Shown here in pieces: positions 51,012-59,668 of a stretch of DNA of 64,000 nucleotides; the first letter of the stretch is position 1, and each line of letters begins with the position of its first letter. Source of the stretch: Desulfovibrio sp. GTDB lineage: Bacteria; Desulfobacterota; Desulfovibrionia; Desulfovibrionales; Desulfovibrionaceae. The DNA lies in NCBI GenBank assembly GCA_022839785.1, contig JALHJW010000001.1, positions 434,001-498,000 on the forward strand, given 5' to 3'. Made by a program: the position numbers and the translations under genes. The notes beneath the pieces are model-generated. The model was given only the letters and a program-made list of their open reading frames with translations. It was not told the DNA's origin and ran no database searches.

Positions 51012-52421
51012 TCAGCCCCCGTCCCCGGGGTCCTGCTCCGCATCAGGCGCGACACGTCCCGCCCGGGGCGCGGGCCCCTTGGGGCGCGACGCGCCGAACA
51101 GCGCGGCCTGGAAGTCCGCCAGCCGTTTGACGCCCTTCCTGCCCGAGCCGGGGTGCAGGATCGGCCCGTAGCCCAGGCGCTTGGCCTGCTTGTACCTGAT
51201 CTCGTGGCCCTGGCAGGGACGTATCTGGCCGTTCAGGTCCACCTCGCCCCAGAAGACCGCGCCCTCGGGCACGGCAAGGTCGTAGAAGGAGGAGAGCACG
51301 GCGGCCACGAGGCCGAGATCCAGGCCGGGCTCGGAGAGCTGCAGGCCGCCGCCGATCTTGGCGTAGATGTCCACCTGGCCGAAATTGAGGCGCAGGTGCT
51401 TCTCCATGACCGCCAGCAGCAGGTGCAGCCGGTTCACTGGAAAGCCCATGGCCGCGCGGCGCGGAATAGAGAGGAAGGAGGGCGAGGCCAGGGCCTGCAC
51501 CTCCACGGCGAAGGGCTTCTGCCCGTCCATGGCCATGACCACGGCCGCGCCCGGCAGGCCGGGATCGCGCGCGCCCAGGAAATAGGTCGAGGGGTCGGGC
51601 ACCACCTCAAGGCCCTTCTCGCCCATGCCGAAGACCATGAGTTCGTCCGAGGGGCCGAAGCGGTTCTTGAGCACACGGAGAATCCGGAAGACGTGGCGGC
51701 GGTCGCCTTCGAGGTAGAGCACCGTGTCGACCATGTGCTCCATGAGCTTGGGCCCGGCGATCTGGCCGTCCTTGGTCACGTGGCCCACCAGGGTGAGCGC
51801 CGTGCCGCCCTTCTTGGCCTCCTCCACGAGCTGCGCGGACACGGCCCGCACCTGCGAGACGCTGCCCGGCAGGCCGTCGGCCAGGGACGAGGCCATGGTC
51901 TGCACCGAGTCGATGACGGTGAGCGTGGGCTTTTCCGCGCGCATGGCCGCGGCGGCCTCGTCCGCGCTGCCCGAGGCCATGGCTAGGAGCGTGGGGGCCA
52001 GCGCGCCCAGCCGTTCGGCGCGGCCCTTGAGCTGGGGCAGGGACTCCTCGCCCGAGACGTAGAAGACCTTTTCGCCACGCGCCGCGAGGTGGCCGCAAAG
52101 CTGGAGCAGGAAGGTGGACTTGCCGATGCCCGGCTCGCCGCCGAGCAGGATGGCCGCGCCCGGCACCAGCCCCTTGCCCAGGAAGCGGTCCAGCTCCGGC
52201 AGGCCGGTGGGGCGCGCGGCGTGGGGCGCGGCGTCCAGTTCGGCCAGGGACACGGCCCGGCCCGCGCCGGACAACGCCTGGGCCTTGCCCGCCTTGCCCG
52301 AGGGCGCGGCCTGCACCTCCTCGGCCATGCAGTTCCAGCCCTTGCAAGCCGGACACTGCCCGGCCCAGCGCGGCGAGACCGCGCCGCAGGCGGTGCAGGC
52401 GTAGACGGTGCGCGTCTTCAT
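51012..52421 (-). CDS. radA: DNA repair protein RadA
   Basis: 469 residues. An N-terminal C4 zinc finger (C9, C12, C23, C26), a RecA-like ATPase with Walker A GGEPGIGKST, Walker B LTVIDSVQTM, the RadA-specific KNRFG motif (VLKNRFGPSDELMVFGM), and a Lon-like C-terminal domain (SEPGLDLGLVAAVLSSFYDLAVPEGAVFWGEVDLNGQIRP). A helicase-like branch-migration factor of recombination. The start is at the family N-terminus MKTRTVYACTACG. Confidence 0.95.
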   Translation of the reverse strand: MKTRTVYACTACGAVSPRWAGQCPACKGWNCMAEEVQAAPSGKAGKAQALSGAGRAVSLAELDAAPHAARPTGLPELDRFLGKGLVPGAAILLGGEPGIGKSTFLLQLCGHLAARGEKVFYVSGEESLPQLKGRAERLGALAPTLLAMASGSADEAAAAMRAEKPTLTVIDSVQTMASSLADGLPGSVSQVRAVSAQLVEEAKKGGTALTLVGHVTKDGQIAGPKLMEHMVDTVLYLEGDRRHVFRILRVLKNRFGPSDELMVFGMGEKGLEVVPDPSTYFLGARDPGLPGAAVVMAMDGQKPFAVEVQALASPSFLSIPRRAAMGFPVNRLHLLLAVMEKHLRLNFGQVDIYAKIGGGLQLSEPGLDLGLVAAVLSSFYDLAVPEGAVFWGEVDLNGQIRPCQGHEIRYKQAKRLGYGPILHPGSGRKGVKRLADFQAALFGASRPKGPAPRAGRVAPDAEQDPGDGG

Positions 52422-52441
52422 GGCAAGGGCTCCAAACGCAA

Positions 52442-52631
52442 GGCGGGCCGTTCGGCCCGCCCCAGGCCGCCCCAAAAGGCCCATCTTCTGCGTTGCTGCG
52501 AAAAATTCAACCTCTCGCGCATGTTACATACGCGTCGGCCTTGAATTTTCCTTGCGCCTTGCATCTGGACCTTTGTGAACGGCCTGAAAAAAGACGTTGG
52601 GCACCAATCAGAGGCGGGCCTTCGGCCCGCC
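52442..52631. repeat. intergenic inverted-repeat element flanked by twin hairpins
   Basis: Two nearly identical hairpins, 52442-52461 (GGCGGGCC-GTTC-GGCCCGCC) and 52613-52631 (same arms, TTC loop), flank an imperfect long stem centred near 52525, in which AAAATTCAA (52502-52510) pairs with TTGAATTTT (52541-52549). The right hairpin may end the gene stopping at 52639. The element as a whole resembles a dispersed repeat family, which I cannot check here. Confidence 0.5.
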
Positions 52632-52638
52632 CGCCGCG

Positions 52639-53598
52639 CTACTTCGCCGCGCCCGGGTCATGGGCCTCGATGACCTTGACCCCGAACTCGGCCACGTCCT
52701 TTGGCGGGTCGAAGAAGATGACCATGAAGGGGGTGCCGCCGCCGGTCTCCAGGCCCGTGTTGTTGTTCAGCACGCCCATCTCGTTGGCCAGGGCGGCCTC
52801 GATCTCGGTGCGCGAGAGCACCTGAAGCTGGAAATAGGAGAGGATGTTGCCGCACAGTTGCTGCCGCGTGCCCAGGGCCTTGCCTGCGGCGTCGAAGAGC
52901 GTGGCCTCGATCTTGATCAGTTCCTTGGGCTTCTCGAACTGGTTGACCGCCTTGCCCTCGATGACGAAAAGCTGCCCGGCCTTCTCGTTGTTGACGTAAT
53001 ACTGGCGGACGTTCTCCAGGATGATGAACTTGACCCTGGCCTCGGGCGAAACGTCCTCGGCCTTCGTCTCCTCCTTGGCCGCGCCGCCCATCCTGCCCAT
53101 GAGCTTGCCCGCCACGCCGGAGAACCACAGCCCCGCGCCCGCGCCCGCCAGGAGCACGAACACCAAGCCGAAGACGATCAGCTTCTTCTTTCCGGCCAGC
53201 TTGCCGCCGCCGGATTTTTTCTTCCTGCCGCCGCCCGCGCCGATGTCCAGGGAAAGACCGCCCTCGTCCTCGTCGCCGAGCACGTCGGAGAAGTCGCCGC
53301 CCTTGCGGCCCTTGGCGGACGGCGCGTCGTCCTCGCCGCCGAAGCCGAACTCGTCGTCGTCCGCAGGGGCGCCGGAGGCGCGGGAAGCCCCCCCGGCCGC
53401 GCCGCGACCGCCGAAACCGCCGTCGTCCGCGGCCTCTTCCGCGCCCGCGTTGAGCAGGGCGTCAAGGTCGTCGTCCACCGGCGGCGAGACCTTGAAGACG
53501 TGGCTGCACTGGGTGCAGCGCACCTTGGAGCCGCCGGCCGGGATGCGGTTGTCGGGAAGATTGTATTTCGACTGGCAGTTGGGGCACTGGACGATCAT
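52639..53598 (-). CDS. zinc-ribbon MJ0042-type, DUF3426 membrane protein
   Basis: 319 residues. An N-terminal zinc ribbon (C5, C8, C28, C31, in MIVQCPNCQSKYNLPD...VRCTQC), a long disordered acidic/Gly-rich linker (about 38-135), a membrane helix (LIVFGLVFVLLAGAGAGLWF, about 145-164), then a DUF3426-like outer domain with QYYVNNEKAGQLFVIEGKAVNQFEKPKELIKIEATLFDAAGKAL. Zinc-ribbon plus DUF3426 proteins are common in delta- and betaproteobacteria, with unknown function. The first gene of a run with hpt. Confidence 0.82.
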   Translation of the reverse strand: MIVQCPNCQSKYNLPDNRIPAGGSKVRCTQCSHVFKVSPPVDDDLDALLNAGAEEAADDGGFGGRGAAGGASRASGAPADDDEFGFGGEDDAPSAKGRKGGDFSDVLGDEDEGGLSLDIGAGGGRKKKSGGGKLAGKKKLIVFGLVFVLLAGAGAGLWFSGVAGKLMGRMGGAAKEETKAEDVSPEARVKFIILENVRQYYVNNEKAGQLFVIEGKAVNQFEKPKELIKIEATLFDAAGKALGTRQQLCGNILSYFQLQVLSRTEIEAALANEMGVLNNNTGLETGGGTPFMVIFFDPPKDVAEFGVKVIEAHDPGAAK

Positions 53599-53620
53599 CT
53601 GCACACCTTGTCGGAACCGC

Positions 53621-54157
53621 TCAGTTCCGGAAAACGACCTCGGCCACGTAGGGCAGTTCGCGGTACTGCTCAGCATAATCCATGCCGTAGCCCACGACAA
53701 AACCTTCTTTGAGCGTAAAGCCGGGAAAGTCAACCGTCACCGGCACCTCGCGGCGCTCCCGCTTGTCGATGCAGGCCGCCAGGGCCACGGACAGCGGACC
53801 GCGGCTCTGCAGCACGCCCAGAAGGTATTCCATGGAACGGCCCGAGTCCACGATATCCTCGACCACGAGCACGTGTTTGCCCTCGATGGACACGTCCATG
53901 TCCTTGCGGAAAAGCACCCGGCCGCTGCTGCTCGTGCCCGCGCCGTAGCTGGAGAGCTGCAGGAAGTCGAGTTCCGGGGAGCAGGCGAGCCGCCGCGCGA
54001 GGTCGGAAAAGAAATGAAAGGCCCCCTTGAGCACGCAGACCGCCACCAGGGGCTGACCCGCGTAGCGCGCGCTGATCTCCCCGCCCAGTTCGACCACGCG
54101 GGCGGAGATGGCCTCGGCCGGGATGAGGATGTTCAGGTCGTGCGGCGGCAGGGTCAT
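53621..54157 (-). CDS. hpt: hypoxanthine phosphoribosyltransferase
   Basis: 178 residues. The PRPP-binding motif VLVVEDIVDSGRSMEYLL and the substrate loop FPGFTLKEGFVVGYGMDYAEQYRELPYV are intact. Salvages hypoxanthine (and perhaps guanine) to nucleotides. The start overlaps the stop of the upstream acetyltransferase gene (ATGA). Confidence 0.93.
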   Translation of the reverse strand: MTLPPHDLNILIPAEAISARVVELGGEISARYAGQPLVAVCVLKGAFHFFSDLARRLACSPELDFLQLSSYGAGTSSSGRVLFRKDMDVSIEGKHVLVVEDIVDSGRSMEYLLGVLQSRGPLSVALAACIDKRERREVPVTVDFPGFTLKEGFVVGYGMDYAEQYRELPYVAEVVFRN

Positions 54158-54621
54158 GCGGCCGCCCCGATCTCGATGACCATGGCCGTCTCGTCGCAGT
54201 CCGGAAACTTGGGGCAGTTGATGCAGTCGGACCAGACCTTCTGCGGCAGGTCGTTCTTCTCCACCTGATGAAAGCCCATGTGCGTGAAGAAGCCGACCTC
54301 GTAGGTCAGGGCGAAGACCCGCCGGATGCCCAGGTCGCGGGCCTCGGCCAGGCAGGTCTCAACCAGGGCGCGGCCCAGACCCTGGCCGCGCACGGTCTCG
54401 TCCACGGCCAGGGAGCGGACCTCGGCCAGGTCGTCCCAGCAGATGGACAGGGCGCAGCAGCCCGCCAGGGAGCCGTCGCCGGTCTCGGCCACGAGAAAGT
54501 CGCGCAGATTGGCGTAGAGCCCGGACAGCGGCCGGGCCAGGAGCTGTCCCTTCTGGGCGCAGCCCATGAGCAGCTTGTGCACGTATTTCATGTCGCCCAT
54601 GCGGGCCTTGCGGATGATCAT
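54154..54621 (-). CDS. GNAT acetyltransferase, ArgA-like
   Basis: 155 residues. IIRKARMGDMKYVHKLLMGCAQKGQLLARPLSGLYANLRDFLVAE followed by LAVDETVRGQGLGRALVETCLAEARDLGIRRVFALTYEVGFFTHMGFHQVEKNDLPQKVWSDCINCPKFPDCDETAMV matches the stand-alone N-acetylglutamate synthase-like family, with the KVWxDCxxCPKFPxCDE cysteine tail. First step of arginine synthesis is a plausible role. It is coupled at both ends by 4-nt overlaps. Confidence 0.82.
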   Translation of the reverse strand: MIIRKARMGDMKYVHKLLMGCAQKGQLLARPLSGLYANLRDFLVAETGDGSLAGCCALSICWDDLAEVRSLAVDETVRGQGLGRALVETCLAEARDLGIRRVFALTYEVGFFTHMGFHQVEKNDLPQKVWSDCINCPKFPDCDETAMVIEIGAAA

Positions 54622-55124
54622 TGGCCGTCCTTGGCGGGCAGATGCGTCCTGACCTGCTCGCGCAGGATGTCTGGGTCGAGATAGCCCTCGTGGGACAGCA
54701 CCTGGTTTCCCGAGGAATCGTAGATGATGATGCGCGGCACGCCACCGATGCGGTAGCCCATGAGCACGCTGCGGTCGCCCAGATAGGTCGGGTAGTTGAG
54801 TTTGCGCTTGGCCAGGAAGGACGCCAGCGCCTTCTCGTCCTCGTCCAGGGAGACGCCCATGAGGTGCATGCGGCTCCCGGAAAACTCCTCGCGCAGCTTC
54901 ATGAGATGCGGGATCTCCATGATGCAGGGCGGGCACCAGGTGGCCCAGAAGTTGACGACCACCACCTTGCCCTTCTGGGCGGCCACGGCCTTCAGCACCC
55001 CCTGGTAGTCCACGGGCGTGTAGGCCTTGGCCGGGGCGGCCTTGGCCGCCTGGGGCCAGGCGGGCGAGGCCGCAAGACAGCAGAGCAGCAGGAACGGCAC
55101 GAAAATCGCGGATGACGGACGCAT
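54618..55124 (-). CDS. TlpA-like periplasmic thioredoxin
   Basis: 168 residues with a signal peptide (cleavage near AWP-Q, about residue 25). WATWCPPC gives the redox-active C64-x-x-C67; KVVVVNFWATWCPPCIMEIPHLMKL and GVPRIIIYDSSGN are typical of the TlpA/ResA family. It would reduce or handle periplasmic disulfides, for example for cytochrome c maturation. GAGGGAA precedes the start. Followed by the acetyltransferase with a 4-nt overlap. Confidence 0.88.
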   Translation of the reverse strand: MRPSSAIFVPFLLLCCLAASPAWPQAAKAAPAKAYTPVDYQGVLKAVAAQKGKVVVVNFWATWCPPCIMEIPHLMKLREEFSGSRMHLMGVSLDEDEKALASFLAKRKLNYPTYLGDRSVLMGYRIGGVPRIIIYDSSGNQVLSHEGYLDPDILREQVRTHLPAKDGQ

Positions 55125-55184
55125 GTTTCCCTCGGTGGACAAAGTGGCGGTCAGATTACGGCATTTGGCCCCGAATGACAAAGG

Positions 55185-57587
55185 TCATCCGGCAAGCCTC
55201 TTGGCCAGACGCACTGCGGATACCGCGTCGGTGGACGAACCGTCCGCGCCGATGCCCGCGCAGAAGGCCTCGGTGACCACCGCCCCGCCGATCATGACCT
55301 TCACGGGCAGGCCCTCCTCGCGCACCAGCTTGACCGTGTCCTCCATGCGCACCATGGTCGTGGTCATCAGAGCCGAAAGGCCTATGATCCGCGCCCCATG
55401 CTCCTTGGCCGCGTCCACGATGACCCGCGCGGGCACGTCCTTGCCCAGGTCGACGACCTCGAAGCCGTGGTTGCGCAGCATCAGGCAGACGATGTTCTTG
55501 CCGATGTCGTGGATGTCGCCCTCCACCGTGGCCATGACGATCTTCGGCCGGGCGGCCGCGGCCTGCTCCTGTTCGAGCAGCGGCTCCAGCCGGGCCATGG
55601 CTTTTTGCATGGTCTCGGCCGAGAGCAGGAGCTGCGGCAGGTAGTACTCCTTGCGTTCGTACTTCTCGCCCACTTCCATGATGCCGGGCACGAGTTCCTC
55701 GCGCACGATCTCGAAGGGGTCGCGGCCACGGGCCAGATCGGCCTCGACGAGCCCGACCACGGCGTCGCGCGCCCCCGCGATCACGGCCTGGCGCGGCGTC
55801 TCCGCATCCCGGGTCTTGCCGCCGCCCGCGGCCGAGCCGCCGCCCCCTTCCGAGGGCTTCCAGCCCGCGTAGCCCGCGATGAAGCCCGCGGCCTGGGCGT
55901 CGCGCGCCAGCAGCACCTCGGAGGCCGCCAGGGCCTCGCGCAGCCGGGCCGAGCTGGGGTTGGCGATGAAGGAGGAAAGCCCCATGGCCAGCCCCATGGA
56001 GAGGAAGGTGGTGTTCACCAGCTCGCGCGCGGGCAGGCCGAAGGAGATGTTGGACAGGCCCATGGTCGTGGCCAGGCCGTTCCGCGTGCACCAGCGCACC
56101 ACGTCGAGGCAGGCCAGGGCGGCCTCGGGCTTGGAGGAGACGGTCAGGACCAGGGCGTCGACCACGGCCAGGCGGCGCGGCACGCCCAACGACTCGGCCT
56201 TGGCGAGCAGGGACTCGATGATCTGGATGCGCTCCGCCGCGGTCTCGGGGAGCTTGCGCCCCTCCAGGGGCAGGAGGATGAACGGCGCGCCGAGGCGGGC
56301 GCACAGCGGCCCCAGCTCCTCCAGGCGGCCGGGTTCGCCGGAGATGGAGTTGACCAGGGGCGAGCCGGGGTAGTCCCAGAGGCTGGCCTCGATGGCCGAA
56401 ATCTTGTTCGAATCCAGGCACAGGGGCAGCGGGAAGCGGGAGAGCAGCGCGCCCGAGAGCGCGGGCAGCAGCTCCTCCTCCTTGACCATGGGCGCTCCGA
56501 CGTTGACGTCGAGCAGCGCCGCGCCCAGCTCAGCCTGTTCGTGGGCCAGCATCTGGGCGTAGGTGAAGTCCCCGGCCTGCAGTTCGCGCGTCAGGCGCTC
56601 CTTGCCCGTGGGGTTGATGCGCTCGCCGATGCACACGGCCCGGTGGCCGAGCCCCAGGGGCACGCTCTGGGCGCGCGAGGTGAGCACGGTCAGGGCCGGG
56701 CGCGACGGCTCGTTCGGGACGTACCCCCTGCCCTGCAGCGCCCCGGCCAGGGCGCGGATGTGGTCCGGCGTGGTGCCGCAGCAGCCGCCCGCGAACTTCA
56801 CGCCCGGCTCGGCGGCGAGCAGCGCGGCCTTGGCCGCGAAGTCGTCCGGCCCCAGACGGAAGACCGTGCGGCCGTCCACCAGCTCGGGCAGTCCGGCGTT
56901 GGGCTGCACGTGCAGCGGGCCGTCCAGCCGTTCGCGCATGGCGCGCACCGTGGCCAGCATTTCGGCGGGCCCGGCGGAGCAGTTCACGCCCACGACCTCC
57001 ACGCCCAGGTTGCGCATGGTGTCCACGAAGGTCACGGGCGGGGTGCCGGTGAGCGAGGCCTCGCCCTCGAAGGTCATGGAGATGAGCACGGGCAGGTCGC
57101 AGACCTCGCGCGCGGCCACGACCACGGCCTTGGCCTCGGCCAGATCGAAATGCGTCTCGGCCTTGATCAGGTCGCAGCCGCCCGCGACCAGCCCCCTGAT
57201 CTGGACCGTGAAGATGTCCACCAGTTCGCGGAAGGTGAGAGGGCCGAGGGGACGCACGAAAAGACCCGTGGGGCCGACGCTGCCCGCCACGAAGGCCTTG
57301 TCCCCCGCCACCTCGCGCGCGATGAGCGCGGTGCGGCGGTTGAAGTCCTCCACGTCCACGCCCAGGCCGAGCTTGGGCCCGGAGCCGCCAAAGGTGTTGG
57401 TCGTGAGGATGCGCGCCCCGGCGGCCAGATAGTCGGCGTGGGCGGCGCGGATGATCTCCGGCTTCTCAAGCCCCCACAGTTCGGGGGACATGCCCGCGGG
57501 CAGGCCGCGAGCCATGAGCAGCGTGCCGTAGCCGCCGTCGAAGAAGTAGAGCGATCCGTCCTTGAGGGCCGTCCTGAAATCGGGCAC
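55185..57587 (-). CDS. metH: cobalamin-dependent methionine synthase without reactivation domain
   Basis: 800 residues from a GTG behind AGGAGAG. Homocysteine domain with zinc cysteines C203, C269 and C270; pterin-binding domain (about 310-570, CIGERINPTGKERL, LDVNVG); a linker rich in Gly and Ser (about 590-610); B12 cap domain; B12-binding domain with the axial His693 in GDIHDIGKN. The C-terminal AdoMet-binding reactivation domain (about 350 residues in E. coli MetH) is absent, as in other anaerobes, where a separate factor may reactivate the cofactor. No B12 riboswitch is evident upstream. Confidence 0.93.
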   Translation of the reverse strand: MPDFRTALKDGSLYFFDGGYGTLLMARGLPAGMSPELWGLEKPEIIRAAHADYLAAGARILTTNTFGGSGPKLGLGVDVEDFNRRTALIAREVAGDKAFVAGSVGPTGLFVRPLGPLTFRELVDIFTVQIRGLVAGGCDLIKAETHFDLAEAKAVVVAAREVCDLPVLISMTFEGEASLTGTPPVTFVDTMRNLGVEVVGVNCSAGPAEMLATVRAMRERLDGPLHVQPNAGLPELVDGRTVFRLGPDDFAAKAALLAAEPGVKFAGGCCGTTPDHIRALAGALQGRGYVPNEPSRPALTVLTSRAQSVPLGLGHRAVCIGERINPTGKERLTRELQAGDFTYAQMLAHEQAELGAALLDVNVGAPMVKEEELLPALSGALLSRFPLPLCLDSNKISAIEASLWDYPGSPLVNSISGEPGRLEELGPLCARLGAPFILLPLEGRKLPETAAERIQIIESLLAKAESLGVPRRLAVVDALVLTVSSKPEAALACLDVVRWCTRNGLATTMGLSNISFGLPARELVNTTFLSMGLAMGLSSFIANPSSARLREALAASEVLLARDAQAAGFIAGYAGWKPSEGGGGSAAGGGKTRDAETPRQAVIAGARDAVVGLVEADLARGRDPFEIVREELVPGIMEVGEKYERKEYYLPQLLLSAETMQKAMARLEPLLEQEQAAAARPKIVMATVEGDIHDIGKNIVCLMLRNHGFEVVDLGKDVPARVIVDAAKEHGARIIGLSALMTTTMVRMEDTVKLVREEGLPVKVMIGGAVVTEAFCAGIGADGSSTDAVSAVRLAKRLAG

Positions 57588-57659
57588 TGTAGTCTCTCCT
57601 GGATGGGATGCGGCCCGGCGCGGGCCAGGCAGGGCGCCCGCTTGGTGTACTGAAAAACA

Positions 57660-57688
57660 TTGAAAGACTCAAATAAAAACTCTATATT
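57660..57688 (+). promoter_or_regulatory. promoter of the sigma factor gene
   Basis: -35 TTGAAA (57660-57665), 17 bp, -10 TATATT (57683-57688), in the AT-rich gap between metH and the sigma factor gene. It is close to the sigma-70 consensus. The start codon is about 17 nt after the predicted start point. Confidence 0.7.
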
Positions 57689-57711
57689 CGACAATTCCAC
57701 GAACAGCCGCA

Positions 57712-58860
57712 ATGGCTTTCGGAGCGACGCAGGTGCGAGACGACAGGCAAGACGAGGTCCGGGAGGGCGAATTGCTGGCTCCCGGGCAGGACGGGGACGA
57801 ACGTCCCGACGACGAGATACTGGACCTGGACCCGGACGGCGAGGATCTGGCGGACGCGGAGGACGCGTCCCCCGATCTGCCCGAGGACCTGTCCGATGAC
57901 GTGACCGATGCTCCGGCCGACGACCCGTCCGGCGGCGACGCCAAAGAGCCCCGCAAGGGCGCTTCCGGCCGCGCCTCCCGCGTGCCCGCGCCCCGCGGCT
58001 CGGGCGGGGACGCCCTGCACCTCTACCTGCGCGAGATTTCACGCTTTCCCCTGCTGGCCCCGGATGAGGAGACCACCCTGGCCCGCCGCGTGCGCGACCT
58101 GGGCGACCAGGACGCCGCCTTCCGCCTGGTGACCTCGCACCTGCGCCTCGTGGTGCGCATCGCCATGGATTTTCAGCGCCGCTGGATGCAGAACGTGCTC
58201 GACCTGGTGCAGGAGGGCAACGTGGGCCTGATGCGCGCGGTGCAGAAGTTCGACCCCGAGAAGGGCATCAAGTTCTCCTACTACGCCGCCTTCTGGATCA
58301 AGGCCTACATCCTCAAGTTCATCATGGACAACTGGCGGCTGGTCAAGATCGGCACCACCCAGACCCAGCGCAAGCTCTTCTACAACCTGGGCAAGGAGCG
58401 CCAGCGGCTCACGGCCCTGGGCTACGATCCCACCACCTCGGCGCTGTCCGAATCCCTGGGCGTCTCCCAGGAGGACATCACCCAGATGGACATGCGCATG
58501 GCCAAGGGCGACATGTCCCTGGACGTGACCTTGGGCGACGACACATCGGCCACCCGTCTGGATTTCCTGCCCGCCCTGGGACCGGGAGTGGAGGAGAGGC
58601 TGGCCGAATCCGAGATGGCCGGACTGATCGAGCGCCACGTGCAGACCCTGCTGCCCGCGCTCTCGGACAAGGAGCGGGACATCCTGGAGTCGCGCCTGCT
58701 CAGCGACGAACCGGCCACGCTACGCGAGATCGGCGAGAAGTACGGCGTCACGCGCGAACGCGTGCGTCAGCTTGAGGCCCGGCTCCTGGAGAAGCTGCGC
58801 GCCCACCTTTCCAAGCACATTCCGGACTTCTCGCCGGACTGGATCAGGCGGGAGGAGTGA
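57712..58860 (+). CDS. rpoH: RNA polymerase sigma factor, RpoH type, with acidic N-terminal extension
   Basis: 382 residues. The first about 95 residues are an acidic low-complexity region (30 Asp/Glu in the first 80). Region 1.2 to 2.4 runs from HLYLREISRFPLL to FSYYAAFWIKAYILKFIMDNW; the RpoH box TQRKLFYNLGKE at 218-229 supports heat-shock sigma-32; region 4 helix-turn-helix is ATLREIGEKYGVTRERVRQLE. Standard RpoH is about 285-300 residues, so the extension is extra. It is divergent from metH. Confidence 0.88.
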   Translation: MAFGATQVRDDRQDEVREGELLAPGQDGDERPDDEILDLDPDGEDLADAEDASPDLPEDLSDDVTDAPADDPSGGDAKEPRKGASGRASRVPAPRGSGGDALHLYLREISRFPLLAPDEETTLARRVRDLGDQDAAFRLVTSHLRLVVRIAMDFQRRWMQNVLDLVQEGNVGLMRAVQKFDPEKGIKFSYYAAFWIKAYILKFIMDNWRLVKIGTTQTQRKLFYNLGKERQRLTALGYDPTTSALSESLGVSQEDITQMDMRMAKGDMSLDVTLGDDTSATRLDFLPALGPGVEERLAESEMAGLIERHVQTLLPALSDKERDILESRLLSDEPATLREIGEKYGVTRERVRQLEARLLEKLRAHLSKHIPDFSPDWIRREE

Positions 58861-58873
58861 GTCGGACGACGCC

Positions 58874-59668
58874 ATGCAACACCCCCTCAAAAAATTCCGC
58901 GAGACAGCCGCGAGACTGGCGGCCGCGCACGGCCCCACCGCCTTCCAACGGGACATGGCCGCGGAACTCGACGTCGCCCGCCGCGCCTTCTTCGACGACC
59001 CCCTGCTCCTCCGCCTGCGCGACGACACCCTGACCTTCCTTTACGACGACTTCGGCTTCGGCATCGAGCACAGCAAGAACGTGGCCGTGGACGCCGCGGC
59101 CATCGTCCTGTCCGAGACCGCGCAGATGGAGCGCGGCGCCTCGCGCCGCATGGCGCAGCTCGCCCTGCTCGCGGGCCTGCTGCACGACGCCGACCGCCTG
59201 GAGGCGGACGGCGCGGCGCGCGCCGCCGACCTCTCGCGCTCCGTGCTGGCCGACTACCCCCTCTCGGACGCCGAGCGCGAGACGGTCGCGCAGGCCATCG
59301 CCGCGCATGAGGAGACCGCCTGGACCCCGCCCGCAAACCCTCAGGAAGCGCTGCTCGCCGGGGCACTGTACGACGCCGACAAATTCCGCTATGGGGCCGA
59401 CGTCTATGTCACGGCCATGTGGGAATACTGCGACTACGAAGACATGCCCGCCTTCGAGGCGGTCCGCTGCCTGGACCTTGCGGCCGCGCGGCTGCCCTCC
59501 TTCGAAGGCGCTTTCAGAACCCGCCCGGGAAAACTCTACGGGGACCGCATCCTTGCCGCGGGCAAGGACGTGCTGCCCCTGCTGACCACGGAACTGGCCG
59601 ATTTCCTGGCCGGATCGGGCCCGGACCACACCTTGCGAATCGCCAAAGGCAGGCGCGCCGGATCATGA
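58874..59668 (+). CDS. HD-domain protein
   Basis: 264 residues. HSKNVAVDAAAIVL, then LLHDADRLEADG (HD) and ALYDADKFRYGADVY, give metal ligands of an HD phosphohydrolase. It starts 13 bp after the sigma factor gene, with MQHPLKKFRETAARLA as the probable N-terminus. The substrate is unknown. Its stop overlaps the start of the TPR lipoprotein gene. Confidence 0.82.
   Translation: MQHPLKKFRETAARLAAAHGPTAFQRDMAAELDVARRAFFDDPLLLRLRDDTLTFLYDDFGFGIEHSKNVAVDAAAIVLSETAQMERGASRRMAQLALLAGLLHDADRLEADGAARAADLSRSVLADYPLSDAERETVAQAIAAHEETAWTPPANPQEALLAGALYDADKFRYGADVYVTAMWEYCDYEDMPAFEAVRCLDLAAARLPSFEGAFRTRPGKLYGDRILAAGKDVLPLLTTELADFLAGSGPDHTLRIAKGRRAGS

Noticed and set aside
55398..57653. 751-codon open frame opposite metH
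   Set aside because: Antisense shadow of a well-conserved gene; composition is repetitive and lacks motifs.
57588..57711. Cobalamin or SAM riboswitch ahead of metH
   Set aside because: The 124-bp gap is too short for a B12 riboswitch and shows no B12-box or SAM-aptamer motif.
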